The notes below the pieces were generated by a model. It was not told where the DNA came from and did not search any database. It saw only the letters and a list, made by a program, of their open reading frames with translations. DNA of 64,000 nucleotides from assembly GCA_964391365.1 (NCBI GenBank), contig CAYMKW010000002.1:23608-87607 (forward strand), given 5' to 3'. The translations under genes were made by a program, and so were the position numbers. Of this stretch, positions 24,815 through 33,336 are shown one piece after another (positions within the stretch are counted from its first letter, which is position 1; every line of letters begins with the position of its first letter). This stretch comes from SXMI01 sp964391365. Its GTDB lineage: Bacteria > Actinomycetota > Acidimicrobiia > Acidimicrobiales > Microtrichaceae.

Positions 24815-25903
24815 GTGCACCTGGCCGTCTACACCGACGCCGCCGAGCGGGGCGGGGCGGAGTCCATGCTCGGCAACCTGCTCGAGCGGCTCGACCCCTC
24901 GTGGCGGGTCAGCGTGGTCGGCCCCGACGAGGCCGTGGTCCGTTGGCTCGCCGGTCGACGCCGGGGGAGCGCCCCGGTGGTCGTCGATCGCATCGAGGGG
25001 CGATCGGACGTGGCGAACATGATCCGCCACCGTCGGGTGATCCGTTCGCTCGACCCCGACGTCCTGCACGCCAACCTCTCGACCATGTCGTCGTGTCAGT
25101 GGGCGCTGGCGGTCGCTGCGACCGTTCCGGGCCTCCCGGTCGTGGTCCTCGAGCACGCACCGATGGGGACCTGGTCGGCCTCGTCCACGTGGCTGAAGCG
25201 GCTCACCTCGTCCCGGGCGGCGGCCCACGTCGCCGTGGGCGAGGTCCCGGCCCGGACGATCGAGCGGCTCGGAGGGTTGCCCGCCGGGTCCATCCGGGTC
25301 ATCCACAGCGGGGTGCCGCAGCTGGAACTGGATCCGCCTCCCCGGCCCGACGACGTGTTCACCGTCGGCATCCTGAGTCGGCTCGACCCGGTGAAGGGGG
25401 TGGACCGGGCCGTCCGGGCCGTGGCCGGGCTCGACCGACCCGCTCGCCTGGTCGTCGTCGGGGACGGTCCGGAACGGGCGGCGATCGAGGACATCGTGCA
25501 GCAGCTGGGACTGGACGACGTCGTGGAACTCCGAGGGTGGGACGACCGGGCCCGTCACCTCCTGCCCACCTTCGACGCCTACCTCCTCCCGTCCCGGCTC
25601 GAGGCGTTCCCGGTCACGATCGGCGAGGCGGCGCTCGCCGGCGTGCCCGTGGTGGCCACCGACGTCGGATCGGTGCGGGAGGCCGTGGTCGACGGCGTGA
25701 CCGGACTCGTCGTCCCCCAGGTCGAATCCGAGGAGCGGACCGTGGCGGCGTTGACCGAGGCGCTCCTCTCGTTGCAGCGGGATCCGGCGCGCCGTGCCGA
25801 CATGGGACGGGCCGCCGCGCTCGACGCCGTCGAACGCTTCGACGTCGACCGATCGGTCGCCGAGTGGGAGGACCTCTACCGGAGCGTCGCCCGACGGCGT
25901 TGA
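24815..25903 (+). CDS. Glycosyltransferase family 4
   Basis: The 362-residue GT-B enzyme has an N-terminal acceptor domain starting MHLAVYTDAAERGGAE. The C-terminal donor domain has TVGILSRLDPVKGVDRAVRA, LVVVGDGPERAAIE, and LPSRLEAFPVTIGEAALAG, which contains the ExxxxxxxE signature of family 4. It probably transfers a sugar from a nucleotide donor to a cell-envelope or small-molecule acceptor; neither can be named. It stands alone between a nitroreductase and a convergent lipoprotein gene. The GTG start is eight bases after a weak -10 (CACACT). Confidence 0.85.
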   Translation: MHLAVYTDAAERGGAESMLGNLLERLDPSWRVSVVGPDEAVVRWLAGRRRGSAPVVVDRIEGRSDVANMIRHRRVIRSLDPDVLHANLSTMSSCQWALAVAATVPGLPVVVLEHAPMGTWSASSTWLKRLTSSRAAAHVAVGEVPARTIERLGGLPAGSIRVIHSGVPQLELDPPPRPDDVFTVGILSRLDPVKGVDRAVRAVAGLDRPARLVVVGDGPERAAIEDIVQQLGLDDVVELRGWDDRARHLLPTFDAYLLPSRLEAFPVTIGEAALAGVPVVATDVGSVREAVVDGVTGLVVPQVESEERTVAALTEALLSLQRDPARRADMGRAAALDAVERFDVDRSVAEWEDLYRSVARRR

Positions 25904-25910
25904 TCCGGGA

Positions 25911-27236
25911 TCAGCCGCCCGAGCCGCCGGCGTCCGGGGTCTCGGAGGTCGAGGTCCCGCCCAGGTCCTCGATGTACTCGATCGGCACGTCCCAGGCTCC
26001 GACGACGCCTGCGCCGAGACCGGCACCGGACTCGTCGAGCCCGAGCGCCTCGCGGAGCTGCGCCACCGTGAAGCTCTGCGTGATCTCCCAGCCGGTCATC
26101 GTGTCGATCGCCTCGGGCTGGCAGCCGTCGACGGCCCCTGCGGCCAGGTTCTCCGGCAGCTGGAAGCCGATCGACTGGGCGATCCCGATCAGGTCGGTCC
26201 CCGACCGGACGGCCAGGCACAGATCGGTGAAGGAGTTGTGGCCCGCCCCGTCGACGACCACGAGCCGCTTCGGTGGTGCCAGGCCGGCATAGGTGGCCTC
26301 GACCTCCTCGATGGGCACCAGGACGTCGACCCGAGCCGCGATGTTCATGGACGGCTTCGGCGGGGCCGGCACGTCGGCCCGGCCCGCGGCCGCCCAGCCG
26401 ACCGCCACGTCGATCTGCGGCTCCGAGAGCGCTGACAGGGCGGCCCGGCCGCCGGCCGAGTGACCCACTGCCCCGACCAGTTCGGTGTCGGCGAGACCCT
26501 CCAGGACGCCGCCGGCCTCGCCGACCAGCGTGATCGTGTCCAGCAGGACCTGGACGTCCCGGGCGGGTTCGCGCACGACCTGACCGGTGATGAGCGCGGC
26601 CCGGTTGCGTTCCAGGTGGTCGGGGGCGGCCACCACGAAGCCCCACGAGGCCATGCCCCGGGCCAGGGCCGAGGCATCGAGCCGGAACGAACCGAACCCG
26701 TGGGAGAACAGCACCAGCGGGAACGGGCCCGAGCCTGACGGCGGGACGTCCCGGTAGGTGTCGGTCATGGTGACGGTGAGGATGGACGGGTCGGTGCCCG
26801 CCGGGAGCAGGCTCGGTGCCAGTGAGGCGAGGTTCTCGGGCAGGGCATCGAGCTGGCTGTAGGTGGCGACCGGAGCTCCCGCCACGTCGTCGGTCGCCGG
26901 GTACCAGACCTCCACCTTCCGGTCGGGCAGCGACAGGGTCGTGACGCCGACCTCGAAGGGTCCGGGCTCGGCGAACGCCGGATCGTCCGGGCCGCCGGGA
27001 GCTGCGGGCACCGATGCCGGCAGCGATGTGGTGGTGGTCGTCGTGGGGTCCGAGGACTCGCTGTTCCCGCTGCAGGCCGCGCCGAACAGGCCCGTGACGA
27101 CGACTGCGGCGACGAGGCCCCACCGGCGCCCGTTCGTGCGGTGCGAGCGGACGTGCGGTGGGGGCACGTCGGTCGCCGGTCGGCGGGCGGAGCGGTTCGC
27201 AGCGGCGCGGGGCGGTGTGGATGGAGCGGTGGTCAC
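25911..27236 (-). CDS. Alpha/beta hydrolase lipoprotein, PAF-acetylhydrolase/dienelactone hydrolase-like
   Basis: The 441-residue predicted lipoprotein has a basic N-terminus, one hydrophobic segment and the lipobox LFGAACSG, followed by a Ser/Thr-rich linker. The hydrolase domain has VEVWYPAT, LVLFSHGFGSFRLDASALAR (oxyanion region), the nucleophile elbow VGHSAGGRAA and a candidate His in GAGHNSFTD. This order fits the platelet-activating-factor acetylhydrolase-like/lipase group anchored outside the membrane. The start is not certain: GTG 27236 has a plausible -10 (CAGACT) seven bases upstream, but an in-frame start 87 bases further up exists. The substrate is unknown. Confidence 0.75.
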   Translation of the reverse strand: MTTAPSTPPRAAANRSARRPATDVPPPHVRSHRTNGRRWGLVAAVVVTGLFGAACSGNSESSDPTTTTTTSLPASVPAAPGGPDDPAFAEPGPFEVGVTTLSLPDRKVEVWYPATDDVAGAPVATYSQLDALPENLASLAPSLLPAGTDPSILTVTMTDTYRDVPPSGSGPFPLVLFSHGFGSFRLDASALARGMASWGFVVAAPDHLERNRAALITGQVVREPARDVQVLLDTITLVGEAGGVLEGLADTELVGAVGHSAGGRAALSALSEPQIDVAVGWAAAGRADVPAPPKPSMNIAARVDVLVPIEEVEATYAGLAPPKRLVVVDGAGHNSFTDLCLAVRSGTDLIGIAQSIGFQLPENLAAGAVDGCQPEAIDTMTGWEITQSFTVAQLREALGLDESGAGLGAGVVGAWDVPIEYIEDLGGTSTSETPDAGGSGG

Positions 27237-27335
27237 GCACGGAGTCTGCCCCGTTCGGACCCCCGGCGGGTGCGACGGTCCGACAGCACTCGACGGTGCG
27301 TCCGTTCGCCGGTTCGACGCCAATAGGCTCGGGCC

Positions 27336-27860
27336 ATGCCCCTCCGCTCCCGGATCCTGCTCCCGGTCCTCCTCGTCCCCGTCGCCGCACTGATGCTGGT
27401 CGCATGCGGCGAGGAGCAGTCCGCATCGACCGTGGTCGCATCGGCGGACAGTTCATCGGCGTCGTCGACATCGCAGCCGGAGTCGTCCGGCCCCGACGGC
27501 TCCGGCGACTCGGAGGCGACGAGCACCGTGCCCACCGGTGGTGGCGACGTCACGGCCGCCGAGGAACGGATCCAGGGGTTGGTCGCCGGGGCTTCGTGGA
27601 ACGCCTCCGTGACGGATGTGTCCGTCGCAGCCGGCGAGGAGACGATCGTGACGCTGACCACCGACGACGAGACCTTCCCGGCGCTCGAGGCCTGCGAGGC
27701 CGTTCGGTCCGCGCTGGTCGACGAGCCGGGCCTGGTGTCCGGTCAGGTGGCGGTCAACATCTGGTGGACCCCTGACCTGACCGCGGACGGCGGCGATGAA
27801 CGGCAGCTGGCCACGGCGCTGGCCGGCGGGGAGTGCGAGTTGGTCCGGGCGTCGGAGTGA
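27336..27860 (+). CDS. Hypothetical lipoprotein
   Basis: The 174-residue protein has a signal peptide and lipobox (LMLVACGEE), a Ser/Thr/Glu-rich linker to about residue 65, and a small folded domain to the end (AEERIQGLVAGASWNASV to GECELVRASE). The pair of cysteines in ALEACEAVR and GGECELV may form a disulfide. No family is recognised. ATG 27336 lies seven bases after TAGGCT, so the mRNA is probably leaderless. The stop overlaps the start of the SGNH lipoprotein by four bases, so the two are co-translated. Confidence 0.75.
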   Translation: MPLRSRILLPVLLVPVAALMLVACGEEQSASTVVASADSSSASSTSQPESSGPDGSGDSEATSTVPTGGGDVTAAEERIQGLVAGASWNASVTDVSVAAGEETIVTLTTDDETFPALEACEAVRSALVDEPGLVSGQVAVNIWWTPDLTADGGDERQLATALAGGECELVRASE

Positions 27861-28561
27861 ACCGGACGCTCGGTGCCGTCGCAGTGCTGCTGCTCGGTGC
27901 CGTTGCGGTCGCCTGTCAGCCCGAGCCCGGCCCGCCAGCCGGCCCGCAGCCCCGGCGGGTCGCCGTCTACGGGGACTCGCTGCTGCACTCGTCCGCACCG
28001 GTCTGGCGGACGTCGATCGAGGAGCAGCTCCCGGACTGGAACCTGCTGGAGCGGGCCCTCTGGGGCTCGGCCGCGTGCGACCACCTGGATCAGATGGCCG
28101 ACGACGCCCACGAGGGCTGGAACGTCCGGGTCGTGGTGATTGCGTTCTACGGGAACGCGGTCACACCGTGTGCCCGGGGGCAGCGGGTCGAGGACCGTTA
28201 CCGCTGGGACCTGACCCTGGCGGTCGACCTGTGGCAGGAGCGTGGCGCCCGGGTCGTCCTGGTGGTCCCTCCGGGACCGGTCGATTCGGAGCCCTACTCA
28301 CCCGCGGGCCGGGCCGCGCTGGCGGTGGCCCGCGACCGCCGGGTCCAACTGGTGGACACGACCGGCGCCTTCGTCGACACGGAGACCGGCAGGTTCGCCG
28401 CGGACCTGGCCGGTGTGGCGGTGCGGTCCCCCGACGGGGTCCACCTCTGTGACCACGAGTCGCTCGGCGAGATCGTCTGTGCCTCCGACGATGCCGGGGC
28501 GAACCGCTACGGACAGCCGATCGCCGCAGCGGTCGTGGCGGAGGCCCGTCTCGTCAAGTGA
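27857..28561 (+). CDS. SGNH/GDSL-hydrolase-like lipoprotein
   Basis: The 234-residue protein has a signal peptide with lipobox AVAVACQPE and an SGNH fold: YGDSLL (nucleophile Ser), AFYGNAVTPC (block with Asn) and PDGVHLCD (catalytic Asp-His). All three SGNH blocks are visible, so esterase or acyltransferase-type activity on an envelope glycan is plausible. The substrate is unknown. It overlaps the preceding lipoprotein by four bases. The 60-bp palindrome lies 38 bases after its stop. Confidence 0.8.
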   Translation: MNRTLGAVAVLLLGAVAVACQPEPGPPAGPQPRRVAVYGDSLLHSSAPVWRTSIEEQLPDWNLLERALWGSAACDHLDQMADDAHEGWNVRVVVIAFYGNAVTPCARGQRVEDRYRWDLTLAVDLWQERGARVVLVVPPGPVDSEPYSPAGRAALAVARDRRVQLVDTTGAFVDTETGRFAADLAGVAVRSPDGVHLCDHESLGEIVCASDDAGANRYGQPIAAAVVAEARLVK

Positions 28562-28599
28562 TTCCGGCCCCGCGGCCGTGTCGATGACCCCAGCCCCAG

Positions 28600-28659
28600 C
28601 CCCAGCTTTGTGGTGCGAGCTACATGAATATTCATGTAGCTCGCACCACAAAGCTGGGG
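28600..28659. repeat. 60-bp perfect palindrome between convergent genes
   Basis: Thirty bases pair with the following thirty without a mismatch or spacer; the centre is GAATATTC and the outer ends are CCCCAGC and GCTGGGG. The inner part is far richer in A and T than its surroundings. The flanks are low-complexity (CCAGCC repeats on the left, G-runs on the right). It sits between the stops of a plus- and a minus-strand gene, the position of a bidirectional terminator, but its length and perfection suggest a dispersed repeat element. Confidence 0.9.
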
Positions 28660-28682
28660 GGCGGGGGGCGGCGGGGGGCGGT

Positions 28683-29438
28683 TCAGAGCCCCCGGGTCGC
28701 GCCACCATCGACGAGGACCGAGGTCCCGGTGATGAAGTTCGCCTGTTCGCTGCAGAGGAAGGCGACCACCTCGCCGAAGTCGGCGGCGTCGCCGAGGCGT
28801 CCCGCCGGGATGTCGTCGGTGAGCCCAGCTCGGTCGGCTGCTCCGAGCGACAGGAGACGGTCGGTGTCGTGCACCCCCGGCTGGACCGAGTTCACGGTGA
28901 TTCCGTGGGCGGCAACCTCCGTGGCGAGCACCTTCAGGAACCCGGTGACGCCGGTTCGGGCGGTGGTGGACGCCGCCAGCGTCCCGATGGGCTGACGGGC
29001 CCCGATCGACGTGATCGCGACGATCCGACCCCAGCCGGCGGACTGCATGGCCGGGACCGCCTGCTGGCACATGGCCACGGTCGACAGCAGGTTCAGCTCG
29101 ATCGCGAACCGGTAGTCCTCCATCGACGTCGATGCGAACGTGCCCCGAGGTGGTCCGCCGGCGTTGGTCACGAGGATCTCGACCTCACCGCCGAGCGCTG
29201 CACCGGCCCGGTCGACGAACCCCGCAGCGCCCTCGGGCGAACCGACGTCGGCCACGACCGTCTCCACCTGACCTCCCTCGGAGCGGATCAGCGACGCTGC
29301 GCTCGTCAGGCGCTCGGCGTCTCGGCCGCAGATGGCCACGATCGCACCCTCGCGGGCGAGGGACCGGGCGCTGGCGAGGCCGAGTCCCGCCGATGCTGCG
29401 GCGACGGCGGCACGCCGTCCGCTGAGTCCGAGTTCCAT
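28683..29438 (-). CDS. SDR-family oxidoreductase lacking the catalytic Tyr/Lys
   Basis: The 251-residue classical SDR fold has nucleotide-binding AAASAGLGLASAR, CGRDAERL, VTNAGGPP and the C-terminal FITGTSVLVDGGAT. Where active enzymes have YxxxK it reads ASTTARTGVTGFLK, so Tyr and Lys are Thr and Arg; the conserved Ser remains in AITSIGA. SDR subgroups with SNxxR in this position exist, so the protein may work differently or not as a dehydrogenase. It is the last gene of the minus-strand catabolic operon, 46 bp after the amidohydrolase. Confidence 0.85.
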   Translation of the reverse strand: MELGLSGRRAAVAAASAGLGLASARSLAREGAIVAICGRDAERLTSAASLIRSEGGQVETVVADVGSPEGAAGFVDRAGAALGGEVEILVTNAGGPPRGTFASTSMEDYRFAIELNLLSTVAMCQQAVPAMQSAGWGRIVAITSIGARQPIGTLAASTTARTGVTGFLKVLATEVAAHGITVNSVQPGVHDTDRLLSLGAADRAGLTDDIPAGRLGDAADFGEVVAFLCSEQANFITGTSVLVDGGATRGL

Positions 29439-29484
29439 GGTGCTGCTCCTCGGGGGGTCGGGCGAGGATCGAGGGATGGTCGCC

Positions 29485-30525
29485 TCAGCGGACCGTACCA
29501 GCGGGTCCGTGGACGGTGGACGGCCCGTCGTCGTCGGTCGGATCGAGGCGGAGCAGTCGCCGGGCGTTGCGATCGAAGCGGGCGGCGAGCGCCCGGTCCC
29601 CGTGCGCCGGATCGAGCTCCTCGTCCCACCCTGCGAGGTTGGTGCCGCCGACCACTCGCTCGTCGCCGACGGTGTCGAGCAGTGCCCGCAGCGCTCGGGG
29701 GCCGCCCACGTGCGCATCCCACCAGAGTCGACGGAGCTGGTCGTCCACGGCCCCCGGATCGCGCAGCGACGGCGGACCCCACGGCCGTGTCCGGGCGGCG
29801 TGTCCCAGGCGCTCGGCGATCCAGGCGGTGGCTCCGCCACCGTGGCTGACGCACAGGTCGAGGTCCTCGAAACGATCGAGCACACCACCGAGGATGATCG
29901 TCGCCACGGCGAGTGCCTCCTCGTGGGCGAACCCGAGCCAGAGGTCGGCGTCGTGGAGCGCGAGGCGCTCGTCCCGTCGGGGGCCGTCGGCACCACCCGG
30001 CACGGGGTGGAGGAAGATCGGGACGTCGAGGTCCACAGCGGCGGACCAGAGCACGTCGAGTCGGGGGTCGTCGAGGCGGTGGCCGGGATCGGTGCTGATC
30101 GCAGCGCCGCTCAGGCCCAGGTCCCGCACGCTCCGGCGCAGTTCGTCGGCGGCCAGCTCCGGCAGCTGGGTGGGGAGCTGGGCCAGCCCTCGGAGTCGGT
30201 CAGGCGCCCGGCGGACCATGGCAGCGAGCTCGTCGTTGTGTCGGCACGCGAAGCCGACGGCGACGTCCCCGTCGACGGAGGTCAGGTAGGAGAGCGGGTT
30301 GGGTGAGAGCACCTGGACGGAGATTCCCGCTGCGTCCATCGCGCGGAGTCGGACGTCGAGGTCGGTGAAGGCCGTGCCCCGGTAGCGGACGCCTTCGAGC
30401 GTGTAGCTCCCGACCCGGAACCTCGGCGGCCGCCCGTCGTCGTCGGCGTCCTCGAGGAACGGGCCGTGCTCACCGGCGGCCCCGAGCGTGGAGAGCAGGA
30501 CCACGTGCGCGTGCAGGTCGATCAC
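29485..30525 (-). CDS. Amidohydrolase, ACMSD/gamma-resorcylate decarboxylase-like family
   Basis: The 346-residue TIM-barrel metal enzyme has the N-terminal HxH in MIDLHAHVV, DVRLRAMDAAGISVQVLSP, metal His in PIFLHPVP, VSHGGGATAWIAERLG and the C-terminal VGGTNLAGWDEE (Asp ligand). This order fits the amidohydrolase-2 family, which includes 2-amino-3-carboxymuconate semialdehyde decarboxylase and aromatic acid decarboxylases. A C-C bond cleaving or decarboxylating step on a ring-derived intermediate is plausible. The GTG start overlaps the P450 stop by four bases, so the two are in one operon. Confidence 0.85.
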   Translation of the reverse strand: MIDLHAHVVLLSTLGAAGEHGPFLEDADDDGRPPRFRVGSYTLEGVRYRGTAFTDLDVRLRAMDAAGISVQVLSPNPLSYLTSVDGDVAVGFACRHNDELAAMVRRAPDRLRGLAQLPTQLPELAADELRRSVRDLGLSGAAISTDPGHRLDDPRLDVLWSAAVDLDVPIFLHPVPGGADGPRRDERLALHDADLWLGFAHEEALAVATIILGGVLDRFEDLDLCVSHGGGATAWIAERLGHAARTRPWGPPSLRDPGAVDDQLRRLWWDAHVGGPRALRALLDTVGDERVVGGTNLAGWDEELDPAHGDRALAARFDRNARRLLRLDPTDDDGPSTVHGPAGTVR

Positions 30526-31772
30526 GTCGGACCGACCTGCCGATCGCCATGACGGCCCCCGAGCAGCACAGGGTAGGTGGACCAGTACCCCCGCTCGGAT
30601 GCGGGGTCGATCCGGGCGGGACGGTTCGGATCGGGTCGTGCGTCGGCGTCGAGCAGCGCTCGCAGCGCCACGGTGACGAGTCCGACGAGGTGGTCGTCCG
30701 GTCGCCCGGCCCCGTTGCCGGTGTCGGGTGGATCGCCGGTGGCGAGGTCCTGGCCGATGCATGCGTGCGCACCGACGCCGAAGCTCACCCCCCATCGGGG
30801 CACGCCCTCGGGGAGCGGCCGGTCCGGGTCGAACACCGCAGCGTCCTCGCCGAAGACCTCGGGGTCCCGGTTCGCCGCAACGAGATCCACGACCACGAGG
30901 TCGCCGGGGGCGGCGACCCGTCCGTCGAGCAGCTCAACGGGCTCCAGTGCTCGACGAGTGGCGACCGGGGACGAAGGCTGGAGCCGGATCGTCTCGTGCA
31001 CGCAGCGCTGCAGCTGCAGCGGGTCGGCGACCGCAGCAGCAACGCGGCCCGGCGCAGCGAGGTCGAGCCGGATCAGGTTGTCGAAGGTCCGGACGAACGC
31101 CGTCGCCGAGGTGTGCGCACCGGCGAGCAGGTAGAAGCAGGTCTCGCGGAGCAGGACGTCGGGCGGCAGGTGGAGCTCGTCGTCGTGGCGCAGCAGGACC
31201 GTCAGCACGTCCCTCGGGAGGTCGTCCTCGTCCACGGTCCCGTCGGCGAGACCGGCGAGGGCCTGTCGTCGTCGTTCGACCGAGGGTGCGAGGAACTCGA
31301 CGTCGAACCGCTCGAGTGCGGCGGCGACCTCTGATCGGCGGGCGGCGCGGTCTCCCGAGTAGTGGGCCAGCGTCGCACCGGCGATGAACTGCATCATCGC
31401 CTGGTACAGCCGGTCGGTCTCCTCGGCGGTGCCGAGAGGTCGGTCCACGCCGGCGGTCGCCGCAGCCAGGTGCATCATCAGGTTGTGGCTGAGTTCCACG
31501 AGCTCCGCTCGTCCCGAGTGCAGGTGGGGTGCCAGCACCGAGTCGACGATCGGGGGGAAGAGGCTCCGTTCGTAGCGGGTGTGGGTGTCTCGGCGGAACA
31601 GGCGGTTCTCGAGTCGGCGGCGGTCCCGGTGGGCCTCGCCGTGGAGGTTGACGAGGACGTCGGCCATGACGACCTCGCCGGCGTCGTAGAGCGCCTGGCG
31701 CAGGTGTCGCTGGCGGAAGGCGTCACGGGCCCCGGCATAGGTGGACACCATGAGGGTCGTGGGTGCGCTCAC
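30522..31772 (-). CDS. Cytochrome P450
   Basis: This 416-residue bacterial P450 is complete in its core motifs: I-helix AGAHTSATAF, the ExxR of VHETIRL, and the heme loop FGVGAHACIGQDLA with thiolate C338. The N-terminus lacks a membrane anchor, so it is soluble and needs separate redox partners, none of which is encoded nearby. It should insert oxygen into an unactivated C-H bond of the pathway substrate. It overlaps the amidohydrolase downstream and the ThuA-like gene upstream by four bases each. The CYP family cannot be assigned from the sequence alone. Confidence 0.92.
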   Translation of the reverse strand: MSAPTTLMVSTYAGARDAFRQRHLRQALYDAGEVVMADVLVNLHGEAHRDRRRLENRLFRRDTHTRYERSLFPPIVDSVLAPHLHSGRAELVELSHNLMMHLAAATAGVDRPLGTAEETDRLYQAMMQFIAGATLAHYSGDRAARRSEVAAALERFDVEFLAPSVERRRQALAGLADGTVDEDDLPRDVLTVLLRHDDELHLPPDVLLRETCFYLLAGAHTSATAFVRTFDNLIRLDLAAPGRVAAAVADPLQLQRCVHETIRLQPSSPVATRRALEPVELLDGRVAAPGDLVVVDLVAANRDPEVFGEDAAVFDPDRPLPEGVPRWGVSFGVGAHACIGQDLATGDPPDTGNGAGRPDDHLVGLVTVALRALLDADARPDPNRPARIDPASERGYWSTYPVLLGGRHGDRQVGPT

Positions 31773-32467
31773 CTGGTCTCGCCCCCATCGCCGCTCACCC
31801 ACTGCAGGGCCCGGGCGAGGATCGTCCGGTGGGTCGGGTGGTCCAGCGACCGGTGGTCGTGGCCGAGGACGTCGGTGACGACACGTCCGTGTTCGACCGT
31901 CCTGGCCCACAGCACCGGGTGGGAGCGGCCGCCGTGGTCGCTCGTGAGCAGCGCCTCGACGTCGAGCTCCTGGTCGAGGAATCCGTAGACCTCGTCGACG
32001 ACCTCGAAGTCGTCGCAGTGCTCGGTGATGGGGTGCTGTCGGCCGGACCGGGTGACGTGGACCGACGTCGACTGGACCGGGGGGTGGGCGCTCCGGGACC
32101 ACGACCAGGTCGCGCCGGTCAGCGCTCGCCACGGGGCCGCCCCGTCGAAGGAGACGACGGCCGTGTGGAGCGCCAGCATCCCGCCGCCTCGCCGGACGAA
32201 CCCGGTGATGCGGTCGAACCCCTCGTCGTCGAGCGGCGCAGTGTCGCTGCGCAGGTGCGCTGCGGACGGGTGCGTTCCGGAGCTGTGGAGGCAGCACACG
32301 GCGAGGACGTCGCCCGGACCCGCGGCGGAGATGGCCTCGACCGCCCGGACCGGATCATCGACGGAACGGAACCGCAGGTCGGCGTCGGCCGCCAGTTCCG
32401 CGAGCACGTGCAGGTGCGGCTCCAGGTCATGGCCGACACCACCGCTGAGCACCAGCAGGCTGCTCAC
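31769..32467 (-). CDS. ThuA-like domain protein
   Basis: The 232-residue protein resembles the ThuA family (class I glutamine amidotransferase-like fold). Family blocks are FVRRGGGMLALHTA, WRALTGATW, HPITEHCDDFEVVDEVYGF, and the C-terminal HPVLWARTVEHGRVVTDVLGH followed by HPTHRTILARALQWV. ThuA proteins occur with sugar oxidoreductases and have no firmly established reaction. Here it lies between a P450 and an SDR gene with four-base overlaps on both sides, so it belongs to the catabolic operon. Its role in it is not known. Confidence 0.85.
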   Translation of the reverse strand: MSSLLVLSGGVGHDLEPHLHVLAELAADADLRFRSVDDPVRAVEAISAAGPGDVLAVCCLHSSGTHPSAAHLRSDTAPLDDEGFDRITGFVRRGGGMLALHTAVVSFDGAAPWRALTGATWSWSRSAHPPVQSTSVHVTRSGRQHPITEHCDDFEVVDEVYGFLDQELDVEALLTSDHGGRSHPVLWARTVEHGRVVTDVLGHDHRSLDHPTHRTILARALQWVSGDGGETR

Positions 32468-33336
32468 CGCTGTCGCTCGCCGGAATCGGTGCTCTCACCC
32501 ACTTCGGAATCGGTGCCGATGCCCACGCCGTCGAGGCTGGCGGGACGCGGGAGCGAGCTGATCACGCTCATCGTCACGCCACCGTCGACGAGGACCTGGG
32601 TCCCGGTGATGTAGTCGGCCCGGTCCGAGAGGAGGAACATCACGACGCCGGCGATGTCCTCGACCGTGCCGAGCCGTCCGAGGGGAACCGCACCGCTGCG
32701 CCGCCTCCGGATCTCGTCGTCCCGGTAGACGTCAGCCGCCAATCCGCCGTCGACGAGCCCCGGTGCGACAGCGTTGACGCGGATTCCGTGGCGGCCCCAC
32801 TCGAGCGCCATCTGCTGGGTCAGGAGCCCCACCGCCGCCTTGGTCGATCCGTAGGCACCGGCATTCGGCCCCGGGGCCACGCCGTTCATGGACGTCACGG
32901 TCACGATCGCGCCGGGCAGCGCGCTGTCGACCATCCGCCGGGCGACGGCACGAGCGGGGACGAACGTACCGGTCAGGTTGACCTCGATCACGTCGTCCCA
33001 GTCGTCACGGTCCAGGTCGAGCAGCGGGCCGAACCGGACGATCCCGGCGCTGCAGACGAGCGCGTCGGGCGTGGCGTGGCCTGCGTGATCGGCGAACCGG
33101 TCGAGGAGGGCCTCCACGGCGGACTCGTCCCGGATGTCGCCGACGAGCTCGACGGCACCCAGCCGGGCAGCCACCCGCCGGGCCGCCGTGGCGTCGCGGT
33201 CGAGGACCCCGACGATCCAACCCTCGGCGGCGGCGCGCTCGGCGACGGCCTCCCCGATGCCCGAACCTCCGCCGGTGACGATGAGCCCCCGTCGCCGCGT
33301 CGGCTCGTCGGGGTCACCGGGTCGCTCGTCGCTCAC
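32464..33336 (-). CDS. SDR-family NAD(P)-dependent dehydrogenase
   Basis: The 290-residue classical SDR has the cofactor motif TGGGSGIGEAV, VLDRDATAARR, CSAGIV, catalytic Ser in VTVTSMNGV and the Tyr/Lys pair in AYGSTKAAV. The C-terminal YITGTQVLVDGGVTMS is typical of the FabG-like group. An Asp at the end of the second strand (LDRD) suggests preference for NAD(H). It has about 35 extra C-terminal residues without conservation. It probably oxidises a hydroxyl made by an oxygenase of the cluster. Both ends overlap neighbouring genes by four bases. Confidence 0.9.
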   Translation of the reverse strand: MSDERPGDPDEPTRRRGLIVTGGGSGIGEAVAERAAAEGWIVGVLDRDATAARRVAARLGAVELVGDIRDESAVEALLDRFADHAGHATPDALVCSAGIVRFGPLLDLDRDDWDDVIEVNLTGTFVPARAVARRMVDSALPGAIVTVTSMNGVAPGPNAGAYGSTKAAVGLLTQQMALEWGRHGIRVNAVAPGLVDGGLAADVYRDDEIRRRRSGAVPLGRLGTVEDIAGVVMFLLSDRADYITGTQVLVDGGVTMSVISSLPRPASLDGVGIGTDSEVGESTDSGERQR

